Notes: generated from the sequence alone by a model not told the origin. Positions 19,115 through 27,660 are shown, counted from the stretch's first letter. The stretch: 64,000 bases of DNA from Amycolatopsis sp. NBC_00345 (GCF_036116635.1 NZ_CP107995.1:10106001-10170000), one strand, 5' to 3'. Numbers and translations: made by a program.

Positions 19115-19218
19115 AGGACCCCCGCCGCGGAAGACCGGTCGAAATCCGGCGCTGACCCGCAACGGTAGGCCCGTGGTCCCACTCCGGACCGCGAGCGAGC
19201 CCGACACCGGCGGTGGTT
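19115..19218 (+). ncRNA. cobalamin (B12) riboswitch
   Basis: Matches the conserved cobalamin aptamer core: GGAA at 19129, CCGGTCGAAATCCGG hairpin, then GCTGACCCGCAAC and GGTAGG, and the 3' part GAGCGAGCCCGACACC. Flanking CCGCCG (about 19122-19127) and CGGCGG (about 19208-19213) close the structure. It precedes an ABC importer of the BtuCDF type, so the RNA probably shuts off corrinoid uptake when adenosylcobalamin is plentiful. A CTCCCG/CGGGAG hairpin just downstream may be the expression platform. Confidence 0.87.
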
Positions 19219-19301
19219 CGCCCCACCCGTCCCCTCCCGTCGCGGTCTGCGGGAGACGGCATCCTTCCCCGCCGTGGCTGATCGTCGGCCCTGCTGCGTG
19301 G

Positions 19302-20849
19302 ATGGCTGTTGTCTTCGTCGCGCGGACCCGGAACAGATTGGGTCTCCCGGTGCCTCCCCGCGACGACGAGTTGCCCGACGCCGGGCGGGCCGCTCCGGTC
19401 TCGCCTGTTTCCGGCGACGGCCTTCCGGGCCATCATGTCCCTGGTCAGCCCGCTTCAGTCTCGCCTGTTTCGGGCGACGCTCCTCCGGATCATCATGCCC
19501 CTGGCCAGCCCACTCCAGCGTCGCCTGTTTCCGGCGAGGGTCTTCCGAACCGTCGCGCCGCCGTCGCGCCCGCTTCAGCCTCGCCTGTTCTCGGCGAAGG
19601 CACCCCTGCGGATGAGGATCGCCGCTCGGCTTTTTCGGCTGTGCCCGATTCGGGCAGTCGCCGTCGGGGGTCCGATCCACCGACTCCGACTCCGACTCCG
19701 ACTCCGGCACCGATACCGACTCCGAAGTCCGAGACGAGCCCCGCACCTACTCCCACCGGCACCAGCGCCCTCCCCAGCACCCCCGCTGTCATCGGCGCCG
19801 CCAGTCCGGAGCCCACCAGCCGCCGGCTGACGCCGATCCTCCTGGGCCTCCTCATAACCCTCCTGGCGTCCGTCGTGGTGGCCGTCGGGATCGGGACGGT
19901 CGCCGTGCCGGTCACTCACACGTGGGCATTTCTCCGGGCCGGGCTCGTCGGCGGCACCATCGGCCCGGGCGACGTCGGCCAGTACCGGATCATCTGGGAC
20001 ATCCGGCTGCCGCGGGTGCTGCTCGCGGTGGTCGTCGGCGCGGGGCTGGCGACGGTGGGCGTCGCGATTCAGGCCATGGTGCGCAACGCGCTCGCGGAGC
20101 CGTTCGTGCTCGGCATCTCCTCCGGGGCGTCGGTGGGCGCGACGGCGGTGGCGTTGTTCGGTGTCTTCGCGTCGATGGGCATCTACGCCCTGTCCGTCGG
20201 CGCGTTCCTGGCCGCGCTCGGCGCGACCGTGATCGTCTACCTTGTCGCGAGGACGCACGAAGGCCTCACGCCGCTGCGTCTGGTGCTGACCGGCACCGCG
20301 ATGTCGTACGGGTTCTTCGCCGTCACCACGGTTCTCGTCTTCCACGCGCCGAACGGCGAGGCCGCGCGCTCGGCCCTCTTCTGGCTGTTGGGCAGCCTCG
20401 CCGGGGCGAACTGGGCGTCGCTGCCGGTGGCGGCGATCGTCGTGGTGGCCGGGTCAGTGCTGCTGTTCGCGCTGTCGGGCCGGCTGAACGCACTGGCCAT
20501 GGGGGACGAAGCGGCGACGACGCTGGGCATGAGTGTGCCAAGACTGCGCGTGCTGCTGTTCGTCGTTTGTTCGGCCATGACCGGCGTGCTGGTGGCGGTC
20601 AGTGGCGCGATCGGGTTCGTCGGGCTGATCCTGCCGCACTTGGTGCGCCTCGTCGTGGGCGCCGACCATCGGCGGGTGCTGGCCGTCGCGCCGCTCGCGG
20701 GCGCGGTGTTCCTCGTGTGGGTGGACGTGGCCGCGCGGGTGCTCGCCGCGCCCGAGGAGTTGCCGATCGGGGTGCTGACGGCGGCCGTCGGCGTACCCGC
20801 GTTCCTGGTGCTGATGCGGCGCCGGGCCTACGTGTTCGGGGGTGCGTGA
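19302..20849 (+). CDS. btuC: FecCD/BtuC-type ABC transporter permease with repetitive N-terminal extension
   Basis: Membrane subunit of a corrinoid (inference from the riboswitch) or siderophore importer. The final ~340 residues are a standard FecCD permease: first helix PILLGLLITLLASVVVAVGIG, RLPRVLLAVVVGAGLATVGVAIQ, NALAEPFVLGISSGA, GAIGFVGLILPHLVR. They are preceded by about 170 proline/serine-rich residues with three and a half 20-residue repeats of the type APVSPVSGDGLPGHHVPGQP and a (PT)n run. The true start is unclear: ATG 19302 or GTG 19641 are candidates, neither with a good ribosome-binding site. A start before 19220 would lie inside the riboswitch. The stop abuts the ATPase start. 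Confidence 0.85.
   Translation: MAVVFVARTRNRLGLPVPPRDDELPDAGRAAPVSPVSGDGLPGHHVPGQPASVSPVSGDAPPDHHAPGQPTPASPVSGEGLPNRRAAVAPASASPVLGEGTPADEDRRSAFSAVPDSGSRRRGSDPPTPTPTPTPAPIPTPKSETSPAPTPTGTSALPSTPAVIGAASPEPTSRRLTPILLGLLITLLASVVVAVGIGTVAVPVTHTWAFLRAGLVGGTIGPGDVGQYRIIWDIRLPRVLLAVVVGAGLATVGVAIQAMVRNALAEPFVLGISSGASVGATAVALFGVFASMGIYALSVGAFLAALGATVIVYLVARTHEGLTPLRLVLTGTAMSYGFFAVTTVLVFHAPNGEAARSALFWLLGSLAGANWASLPVAAIVVVAGSVLLFALSGRLNALAMGDEAATTLGMSVPRLRVLLFVVCSAMTGVLVAVSGAIGFVGLILPHLVRLVVGADHRRVLAVAPLAGAVFLVWVDVAARVLAAPEELPIGVLTAAVGVPAFLVLMRRRAYVFGGA
19392..19611 (+). repeat. 60-bp tandem repeats carrying TCGCC-N7-GGCGA palindromes
   Basis: Four units exactly 60 bp apart. Each has the 17-bp palindrome TCGCC-N7-GGCGA, at 19401-19417, 19461-19477, 19521-19537 and 19581-19597. 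Translated in the permease frame they give 20-residue repeats. A (CCGACT)n microsatellite follows at about 19679-19710. Confidence 0.85.
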
Positions 20850-21638
20850 ATGGACCTCTCGCTCCACGGCGTGACGGTGAACGCCGCCGGCCGCGCGCTG
20901 GTCGAGGACGTGACGCTCGACGCGCCGGCCGGCCGTTTCGTCGGCCTGCTCGGGCCGAACGGCAGCGGAAAGTCCACCACGCTGCGCGCCGTTTACCACG
21001 TGCTGAAGCCCGCGGCGGGCGCCGTGCTGCTCGACGGCCGCCCGCTCGACAGCCTCGCGCCGCGCGAACGGGCGCGCGCGATCGCCGCCGTGGCGCAGGA
21101 GTCGCACACGGAATTCGACTTCACCGTCGCCGAAGTCGTGGCGATGGGCCGGCTGCCGCACCACGGCCTGCTCGACCGGGCGACCGCCGCCGACCGGGAC
21201 ATCTGCGCGGCGGCCCTGCGCCAGGTCGGGCTGACGGACCTGGCCGGACGCGGCGTGCTCACGCTGTCGGGCGGTGAACGGCAACGGGTGCTCATCGCGC
21301 GGGCGCTCGCCCAGCAGTCGAAGATCCTCGTGCTGGACGAGCCCACGAACCACCTCGACATCCGCCATCAGCTCGAGGTCCTCGCCCTGGTGCGGCGAAG
21401 CGGCCTGACGGTGCTCGCCGCCCTGCACGACCTCAACCTCGCCGCCGCGGTGTGCGACACCGTGCACGTGCTCGACGGCGGCCGGCTCGTCGCGAGCGGG
21501 ACTCCCGCGGACGTCCTCACTCCCGCATTGCTGGCCGACGTGTTCGGCGTGCGTGCGCACGTGGTGCCGCACCCGGCGTCCGGCCGGCCGCAGCTGTTGT
21601 TCGACCGGCTCGAGTCCCAGGAGGACAGTCATGCGTAA
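20850..21638 (+). CDS. btuD: ABC transporter ATP-binding protein (BtuD/FecE type)
   Basis: 262-residue ATPase energising the importer. Walker A GPNGSGKSTT, Q-loop VAQESHTEFDF, signature LSGGERQR, Walker B ILVLDEPTNHLD, switch His in ALHDLNLA. Starts directly after the permease stop (TGAATG) and overlaps the lipoprotein gene by 8 bp, so the three genes form one translationally coupled operon under the cobalamin riboswitch. Confidence 0.93.
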   Translation: MDLSLHGVTVNAAGRALVEDVTLDAPAGRFVGLLGPNGSGKSTTLRAVYHVLKPAAGAVLLDGRPLDSLAPRERARAIAAVAQESHTEFDFTVAEVVAMGRLPHHGLLDRATAADRDICAAALRQVGLTDLAGRGVLTLSGGERQRVLIARALAQQSKILVLDEPTNHLDIRHQLEVLALVRRSGLTVLAALHDLNLAAAVCDTVHVLDGGRLVASGTPADVLTPALLADVFGVRAHVVPHPASGRPQLLFDRLESQEDSHA

Positions 21639-22635
21639 GGCAGTCGCGATGGTCCTGGCGGCCACGCTGGCGGTGACGGGCTGTGGTGCCCAAGTGTCCG
21701 AAGGGGACAGTGGTGCCGTGCCGGCGGGGTATCCCGTCACGGTGACGAACTGCGGCCAGCCACTCACGGTCCAGCGCCCGCCATCGCGGGTGGTCACCAA
21801 TGACATCGGCATCACGGAGCTGATGTTCGCCCTCGGCCTCGACGGCCGGATGGCCGGTTACGTCGTCGACAAGGGGCAATCCGGCGGCGTCGCCTCGTCG
21901 CCGTGGAAAGGCGACTTCACGAAAGTGCCCAGGCTCGCCGAGAAGATCAACCGCGAGGTGGTGCAGGGCGCGGGCGCCGACCTCGTGTTCGCCGGCTGGA
22001 ACTACGGCTTCTCCGAGAGCACCGGCTTCACCCCGGACACGCTGCGGCAGCTCGGCATCCCCAGCTATCAGCTCACAGAGGCGTGCCGCAACGGCGTCGG
22101 CAAGCAGCGCGGGATCATGCCCCCGCTCGACGCGCTGTACACCGACCTGCGCAACCTCGGGAAGATTTTCGGCGTGAGCGATCGCGCCGAGCAGCTGGTC
22201 AAGCAGTACAGCGCGCAGGTCGCGGCGGTCGAGGGAGCTGTCGCCACTGGGCGGCAACGGCCGAAGGTCTTCCTCTACGACGACGGGCGTGACCAGCCGT
22301 TCACCGCCGCGCGCAACGCGGGCCCGGACGAGATCATCACCAAGGCCGGCGGCACCAACATCTTCGCCGACGTCGACGACACCTGGACGACGGTGAGCTG
22401 GGAAGCCGTGGTCCAGCGCGCGCCCGACGTCATCTTGATCAACGACTACGGCGGCGAGGTCGGCACCGTCGCCGACAAGGAGAACTTCCTCCGCTCGCGG
22501 CCTGGCCTGCGCGACATCCCGGCGGTCAAGCAGGGCCGGTTCTTCGCGCTGCCGTACGCGGCGTTGGTGGAGGGCCCACGCAACGCGTCGGCCGTCCAGT
22601 CGTTCGGCGCCTATCTGGCCGGGCTCGCTCGCTGA
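21631..22635 (+). CDS. btuF: substrate-binding lipoprotein (BtuF/FepB type)
   Basis: 334 residues. Lipoprotein signal MRKAVAMVLAATLAVTGC, with Cys18 in a VTGC lipobox, so it is anchored to the outer face of the membrane. The remainder is a type III periplasmic-binding-protein fold (PSRVVTNDIGITELMFALGLDGRMAG; GADLVFAGWNYGF; RAPDVILINDYGG). It captures the ligand, probably a corrinoid given the riboswitch, and delivers it to the permease. ATG at 21631 with CCAGGAGGA ahead. Confidence 0.9.
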   Translation: MRKAVAMVLAATLAVTGCGAQVSEGDSGAVPAGYPVTVTNCGQPLTVQRPPSRVVTNDIGITELMFALGLDGRMAGYVVDKGQSGGVASSPWKGDFTKVPRLAEKINREVVQGAGADLVFAGWNYGFSESTGFTPDTLRQLGIPSYQLTEACRNGVGKQRGIMPPLDALYTDLRNLGKIFGVSDRAEQLVKQYSAQVAAVEGAVATGRQRPKVFLYDDGRDQPFTAARNAGPDEIITKAGGTNIFADVDDTWTTVSWEAVVQRAPDVILINDYGGEVGTVADKENFLRSRPGLRDIPAVKQGRFFALPYAALVEGPRNASAVQSFGAYLAGLAR

Positions 22636-22669
22636 CGTCTCCCACAGGATGGGAAGCTCCGCCCGGCAG

Positions 22670-22699
22670 TTGGAAGCCGGGCGGGGCCTGTGGCATGAT
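22670..22699 (+). promoter_or_regulatory. cimA leader promoter
   Basis: TTGGAA at 22670-22675, 18-bp spacer, CATGAT at 22694-22699. Predicted start at about 22706, the A of the leader-peptide ATG, giving a leaderless mRNA as at ilvB. Confidence 0.6.
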
Positions 22700-22705
22700 G
22701 CGACC

Positions 22706-22747
22706 ATGACCGCGATCTCGATCATTATCGCCGAGCGCGCCGGATAG
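22706..22747 (+). CDS. cimA leader peptide (13 aa, isoleucine-rich)
   Basis: Encodes MTAISIIIAERAG: four Ile codons in positions 4-8 (ATC, then ATC-ATT-ATC), followed by a stop and an attenuator. No ribosome-binding site; translation should begin at the mRNA 5' end. The amino acid counted is isoleucine, not leucine, matching a citramalate synthase downstream rather than a 2-isopropylmalate synthase. Confidence 0.8.
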   Translation: MTAISIIIAERAG

Positions 22748-22804
22748 ACGCTCCACAAGAGCTTCCGGCGCGCAACCTCTCGCACCCATGCGGGAGGTTT
22801 TTTT
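22735..22804 (+). terminator. cimA attenuator
   Basis: A perfect 9-bp stem GCGCGCCGG (22735-22743) with CCGGCGCGC (22765-22773) overlaps the end of the leader ORF. It is followed by a terminator stem ACCTCTCGC (22775-22783) with GCGGGAGGT (22790-22798, one T-G pair) and seven T (22798-22804). Confidence 0.82.
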
Positions 22805-22844
22805 GTTGCCAGAAACAGGTTCTGCCCCGCCACAAGGAGATACC

Positions 22845-24467
22845 GTGACCCGCACGGAGCCCGCCGAAACCCCGCTCGGCGACGCCTTCCACCTCTACGA
22901 CACCACCCTGCGCGACGGTGCCCAGCGTGAGGGGATCACGTACTCCGCCACGGACAAGCTGGCTGTCGCGCGGTTGCTGGACGAGCTGGGAGTCGGCTTC
23001 ATCGAGGGTGGCTGGCCCGGGGCCCTGCCGAAGGACACGGAGTTCTTCGCCCGCGCGGCCAAGGGCGAGCTGGAGCTGAAGCACGCGGCGCTCGTCGCGT
23101 TCGGCTCCACGCGCAAGGCGGGCACCACGGCGGATCGGGATCCGCAGGTCAGGGCGTTGTTGGACGCCGCGGCGCCGGTCATCACGCTCGTCGCGAAGGC
23201 GGACCTGCGGCACATCGAGCGCGCGCTGCGCGTAGACGTCGACGAGGCCTGCGCGATGGTCAGCGACACTGTCAGGTTCCTGACTGGCGAGGGCCGCCGC
23301 GTTTTCCTTGACGCCGAACACTTCTTCGACGGTTACACCCACTCCCCGGAGACCTCGCTGCGCGTGCTCGACGCCGCGGCGACCGCGGGCGCCGACGTCC
23401 TCGTGCTGTGCGACACCAACGGCGGGCAGCTGCCGCTGGGGCTCGCCGAGACCGTCCGCGAGGTCAAGGAGAAGACCGGATTCCGCCTCGGGATCCATTG
23501 CCAGGACGACACTTCCTGCGCCGTGGCGAACTCCGTCGCCGCAGTGCAGGTCGGCGCGACGCACGTCCAGTGCACCGCGAACGGTTACGGCGAGCGGGCC
23601 GGCAACGCCGACCTGTTCGCCGTGACGGGAAACCTCGTGACCAAGCTCGGGATGGAGGTCCTCCCGACCGGAGGTGCCGCCGAGCTCACCCGCGTCTCCC
23701 ATGCGCTTGCCGAAATCGCGAACATCGCACCCGACACCCACCAGGCCTACGTCGGGTCGTCGGCCTTCGCCCACAAGGCGGGGCTGCACGCGAGCGCGAT
23801 CAAGGTGGATCCGTTGTTGTACAACCACATCGATCCGCCCTCAGTCGGCAACAGCATGCGGGTACTGGTCACGGAGATGGCCGGCAGGGCCAGTCTCGAG
23901 CTCAAGGGACGTGAGCTCGGGGTCGACCTTGCCGGCCGGCCCGAAGCACTGACGAACGCGGTGCGGAAGGTCAAGCTGCTCGAATCCGAAGGCTGGTCGT
24001 TCGAGGCCGCCGACGCCTCGCTGGAGCTCCTGTTGCGGCGCGAGGTCGCGGGCGCCGCCGACGAGGAGCCGGCCGCGCCGCCGTTCGAGCTGGAGTCCTA
24101 CCGCGTGGTGCTCGACCATCGCTCCGACGGTGAGGTGGTGTCCGAGGCCACCGTCAAGGTGCACGTGTCCGGGCACCGCGTGATCGCCACGGCGGAGGGC
24201 AACGGCCCGGTGCACGCGCTCGACGCCGCGCTGCGGCAGGCACTCAGCCCGCACCTGCCCTGGCTGGACACCGTCGAACTCGCCGACTACAAGGTTCGGA
24301 TCCTTCCCTCCCATCCCGGCACGGACGCCGTCACGCGGGTGCTGCTGGAAACTACTGATGGCTTGCATGAATGGACCACTGTGGGCGTCCACGGGAACAT
24401 CGTGGAGGCCAGCTGGCTGGCGATGTGTGATGCGTTGGTCCACAAGAGCCTGAGCCCTTTGGCCTGA
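22845..24467 (+). CDS. cimA: citramalate synthase
   Basis: Condenses acetyl-CoA and pyruvate to (R)-citramalate, giving 2-ketobutyrate for isoleucine without threonine. 540 residues, the length of the CimA family. HMGL-like TIM barrel: LYDTTLRDGAQREGI at the N-terminus, FIEGGWPGALPKDTEFF, VLCDTNGGQLP, GIHCQDDTSCAVANS, and the C-terminal LeuA-type regulatory domain. FIEGGWPG and HCQDD...AVANS separate this family from LeuA. GTG at 22845 with AAGGAG ahead; an in-frame ATG at 22788 lies inside the terminator stem and is not a sensible start. leuB, leuC and leuD in the window can process citramalate. Confidence 0.92.
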   Translation: MTRTEPAETPLGDAFHLYDTTLRDGAQREGITYSATDKLAVARLLDELGVGFIEGGWPGALPKDTEFFARAAKGELELKHAALVAFGSTRKAGTTADRDPQVRALLDAAAPVITLVAKADLRHIERALRVDVDEACAMVSDTVRFLTGEGRRVFLDAEHFFDGYTHSPETSLRVLDAAATAGADVLVLCDTNGGQLPLGLAETVREVKEKTGFRLGIHCQDDTSCAVANSVAAVQVGATHVQCTANGYGERAGNADLFAVTGNLVTKLGMEVLPTGGAAELTRVSHALAEIANIAPDTHQAYVGSSAFAHKAGLHASAIKVDPLLYNHIDPPSVGNSMRVLVTEMAGRASLELKGRELGVDLAGRPEALTNAVRKVKLLESEGWSFEAADASLELLLRREVAGAADEEPAAPPFELESYRVVLDHRSDGEVVSEATVKVHVSGHRVIATAEGNGPVHALDAALRQALSPHLPWLDTVELADYKVRILPSHPGTDAVTRVLLETTDGLHEWTTVGVHGNIVEASWLAMCDALVHKSLSPLA

Positions 24468-24942
24468 TCCACGCAAGGTTTTCCTGACGCGAGCGGTCCG
24501 TTCACGACCTTGTCGGCGCGGATGGGCCGCTCGCGCCGCGGATGGGGTGTCGGCGTGCGCAGTGAAATGCACGCTATGCGCCGACATCCGTGCGCTCAAT
24601 TCCTGCGACGGTTCTGCCAGGCATCGGTTCGTACCTTTTGCCTATGACAAGGCGATCGGCCTTTGATCCGTGGCATGGCGGGTAGGTCCTAAAGGCATCG
24701 AAGCCGCCTCGGCTTGACCGGCTCCGCTCGTGCAGGTGCCCTCGTGCGTTTCGCCGTGGTGAAGGTCACGAGGGGACCGTTCGCGTCGCGCTGTCGCGAA
24801 CGGGCCCCTCGCTCGAGGAAACGGGGTGTTTCCCGAGGTCGTGAACGGTGCGAGTGGTCCGTTCGCACCGTGAACGTCGCGAACGGGCCGCTCGCGACGC
24901 GCGGGGTGCGCGCCTGGCGGCGGGCGTACGTAGACTGGCCGG
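24468..24942. repeat. intergenic region with three imperfect hairpin repeats
   Basis: No gene. Three related palindromes with GAACGG/CCGTTC and GCGAG/CTCGC words: 24489-24544 (GCGAGCGG ... CCGCTCGC), 24769-24811 (CGAGGGGACCGTTCGCG ... CGCGAACGGGCCCCTCG) and about 24849-24897 (GCGAGTGGTCCGTTCGC ... GCGAACGGGCCGCTCGC). The palindrome after ilvC at 6908 uses the same words. They look like a dispersed extragenic palindrome family; the first may terminate cimA. Confidence 0.65.
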
Positions 24943-25713
24943 GTGCGTCTAGCTCGTATTGCTCATCCCAGTGGTGTCGCGTTCGCTTCGGTCGAGGGCG
25001 ACGGTGACGACGCCCAGGTGCTGGAGATCGCCGAGCACCCGTTCGGCCAGCCGAACTTCACCGGCAAGCGGTGGCCGCTCGCCGATATCCGGCTGCTCGC
25101 GCCGATCCTGCCGTCCAAGGTGATCGCCGTCGGCCGGAACTACGCCAAGCATGCGGCGGAGTTCGGCAACGAGGTGCCGTCCGCGCCGATGCTGTTCATC
25201 AAGCCGTCCACCACCGTCATCGGTCCCAACGTGCCGATCCGCCGCCCGGCGGACGTCGGCCGCGTCGACTTCGAGGGCGAGCTGGCCGTGGTCATCGGCC
25301 AGCCGGTCAAGAACGTGTCCGCCGCGCGCGCGGCGAGCGCGATCCTCGGCTACACGGTGGCCAACGACGTCAGCGCGCGCGACCTCCAGAAGGCCGACGG
25401 CCAGTGGGGCCGCGCGAAGGGCTTCGACACTTTCTGTCCGCTCGGCCCGTGGATCGAGACTTCTCTCGACCCGTCCGACCTCGCGCTGCGCAGTGAGGTG
25501 GACGGCGAGCTCAAGCAGGACGGCCGTACGTCGGACCTGGTGCACACGGTGCCCGAGCTGGTGGAGTTCGTGTCGAGCGTGATGACGCTCCTGCCCGGCG
25601 ACATCATCCTCACCGGCACCCCGGAGGGCGTCGGCCCGATCGACGACGGCCAGCAGGTCTCGATCACGATCGAGGGCATCGGCACGCTGACCAACCCGGT
25701 CCAGAACCTCTGA
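24943..25713 (+). CDS. fumarylacetoacetate hydrolase family protein
   Basis: 256 residues, FAH C-terminal domain fold. Motifs: VGRNYAKHAAEFGNEVPSAP, FIKPSTTVIGP, DFEGELAVVIG (metal-binding glutamates), GYTVANDVSARDLQ, GKGFDTF-like AKGFDTFCPLGPW and LTGTPEGVGP. Orthologue by position of Rv2993c. The family includes oxaloacetate decarboxylases, acylpyruvases and HHDD isomerases; the exact reaction is not readable here. GTG start at 24943. In M. tuberculosis the next gene is gltX; here it is not. Confidence 0.9.
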   Translation: MRLARIAHPSGVAFASVEGDGDDAQVLEIAEHPFGQPNFTGKRWPLADIRLLAPILPSKVIAVGRNYAKHAAEFGNEVPSAPMLFIKPSTTVIGPNVPIRRPADVGRVDFEGELAVVIGQPVKNVSAARAASAILGYTVANDVSARDLQKADGQWGRAKGFDTFCPLGPWIETSLDPSDLALRSEVDGELKQDGRTSDLVHTVPELVEFVSSVMTLLPGDIILTGTPEGVGPIDDGQQVSITIEGIGTLTNPVQNL

Positions 25714-26413
25714 CCCGCAGGTCGGCCGCGGTCGCGGGAATGCCCTGCGGCGGCGTCTGGCCTGTGTTTCCTTTGATCCTGGGTGACGGCTGGGCTGGGG
25801 CTTGTCCGGTGGTCGGCTTTGTCAGGCCTCGGATGATGGTCGGGTCCGTGAGGACGGTCGGTCGCGGTCGCGGTCGCGGTCGCGGTTGCCGCTGGCTGGC
25901 TAGAGGTCTGGCCTTAGGCGTGGCGAACCGCTTTAGCCGCTGGGGGCCGGGCCGCTGGTCATGATGTGGCGATCCGTTGTTGCCGCTGGGTGGTCCGGCC
26001 GCTGGACCTGGGGTGGCTGCCGCTGAGCAGATAGGCGCTTGAGCGGTGGTCCATCGACGTCGCCTTTGAGAGGCCAAACGGTTGTCCCCGGCGTTTGAAG
26101 GCATTGCCGTTGAGTGACTACGCCTCTGTCTGCCGGGTCGCCGTCGCCGGTGGGCGGATAGGACGGTCGGTCTGGAATTCGATGACTGTCGCCGCTGGGT
26201 GGCGAGGCCGTCGTTTCAGGCGTGCGGCGACCATCGCTGCCGTCAGGTGGATGGCCCTAGGGCCCGGAGGTTCGAAGGTCTTGTCGCTGAGTGGCGAGAC
26301 CGCGATGTCCGGCGCGATTGCCGTTGCCGTTGGGTGGCGAGGGCTGGTGAAGCCCGGGACAGCGTGGCCTGTCGGGGCCGGCAGTTCCCCGGTGGGGTCC
26401 GGCCCCGGCGGGG
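25714..26413. repeat. 700-bp gene-free region with TCGCC-N7-GGCGA elements
   Basis: No credible gene. Contains a (GGTCGC)n run near 25859-25890 and palindromes of the TCGCC-N7-GGCGA type at 26189-26205 (loop GCTGGGT) and 26324-26340 (TTGCC GTTGGGT GGCGA), plus a degenerate copy at 26283-26298. Many CCGCTGGGTGG words elsewhere look like decayed copies. Confidence 0.65.
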
Positions 26414-27652
26414 TCAGCGGTCGGCCGGTTCCTGGGCTCGGCGGGCGAACGCGGGAGCGTGCTCGGGCCGGACGCCGACGCCCAGCAGGAGCGCTGGGAA
26501 GTACGAGAGCTTCGGGAAGCGCGCGAAGATCTTCACCATCGGCTGCGGTGGCCCGTCGCGGCGGCCGGCCATGACTGGGCGCATCACGAAGCGGTGGAGT
26601 ATCCGCTGGAGCGTCTGGACGGCGATCGTCGGCAGGACGCGGCGGGTGCGGACAGCCCTCAGTTCCGAGTCGGTGGGACGGCCGCGGCGGAGGGCGTCCG
26701 CCAGCAGGCCCGCCGCCGCGACGGCGTCCTGCACCGCGAGGTTGATCCCCACGCCACCCACGGGCGACATCGCGTGGGCCGCGTCGCCGATGCAGAGGAG
26801 GCCGTCGGTGTGCCAGCGGTGCAGGCGGTTGAGGCGGACGTCGAGGAACTTCACGTCGTCCATCGACTCGAGTTCGTCGACGCGGTCGGCGAACTCCGGG
26901 CAGACCTCGGTGATGTTGTGCCGGAAGTTCTCGATGCCAGCCGCGCGCAGGTCCTCGCCCTTCGGCGCTAGGTAAGCGATCTGGTAGTAACCGGTGCGGG
27001 GGAGTGGCACCGCGAAGCGACGGTGGCGCATTTTCGGCATCAGCGTCGTATCGGTCTCGTCGTCGCGCCGCGACAGGCGGAACCACCAGGCGTCGAACGG
27101 CGTGTCGTACTCCTTCGGCTCCAGCCCGGCGAACCGGCGTGCCGACGACCATCGCCCGTCAGCGGCGACGACCAGGTCAGCGCGCAGTTCGCCCTCGACG
27201 CCGTCGGCGGTCCGGTACCGCACGCCGTCGACGCGGGCGCCTGAGCGGAGAAGCCCGGTCATCTCCGTCTCGACCCGCAGGGTGAACGTCGGCTCTTTCT
27301 GCGCGGCGTCCGCGAGCAGGTTCAGGAAGTCCCACTGCGGGACCATCGCGATGTAGGGGCGCGGCACCTTCAGCCGGGATAGGTCGGCCAGTTTCATCAT
27401 CCCGCCGTCTTCGGTCGGGAAACCCGCGGAGGACACCTCGCTGTGCGGCACCGCGTCGAACTTCTCGCCGAGGCCGAGTTCGTCGAGCAGCGTGAGCGTG
27501 GACGGGTGCACCGTGTCGCCGCGGAAGTCGCGGAGGAAGTCCGGGTGCTTCTCCAGCACCGTCACCTCGACGCCGGCCCTCGCCAGGATCAGTCCGGTGA
27601 CCATCCCGGCCGGCCCGCCGCCGACGACCACGCACCCTGTGCGCTCGTCCAT
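26414..27652 (-). CDS. FAD-dependent monooxygenase (PHBH/UbiH-like fold)
   Basis: 412 residues, group A flavoprotein monooxygenase. FAD-binding Rossmann motif CVVVGGGPAGMVTGLILARAGVEVTVLEKH at the N-terminus, DG motif (ADLVVAADGRWSSARR) and GD motif (GLLCIGDAAHAMSPVGGVGINLAVQDA). Likely hydroxylates an aromatic or isoprenoid substrate; the target is unknown. ATG at 27652 with GAGGAG at about 27663-27668. A TATGAT -10 box on the minus strand (27679 to 27674) lies inside a 14-bp inverted repeat, suggesting repression by an unlinked regulator. Sits where gltX is found in mycobacteria. Confidence 0.88.
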   Translation of the reverse strand: MDERTGCVVVGGGPAGMVTGLILARAGVEVTVLEKHPDFLRDFRGDTVHPSTLTLLDELGLGEKFDAVPHSEVSSAGFPTEDGGMMKLADLSRLKVPRPYIAMVPQWDFLNLLADAAQKEPTFTLRVETEMTGLLRSGARVDGVRYRTADGVEGELRADLVVAADGRWSSARRFAGLEPKEYDTPFDAWWFRLSRRDDETDTTLMPKMRHRRFAVPLPRTGYYQIAYLAPKGEDLRAAGIENFRHNITEVCPEFADRVDELESMDDVKFLDVRLNRLHRWHTDGLLCIGDAAHAMSPVGGVGINLAVQDAVAAAGLLADALRRGRPTDSELRAVRTRRVLPTIAVQTLQRILHRFVMRPVMAGRRDGPPQPMVKIFARFPKLSYFPALLLGVGVRPEHAPAFARRAQEPADR

Positions 27653-27660
27653 CGCCCTCA

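Noticed and set aside
19173..19301. Permease start at 19173
   Set aside because: This start lies inside the cobalamin riboswitch aptamer, which must be untranslated.
26095..26975. Open frames on the plus strand opposite the FAD monooxygenase
   Set aside because: They are the antisense of a well-conserved flavoprotein with all three FAD motifs.
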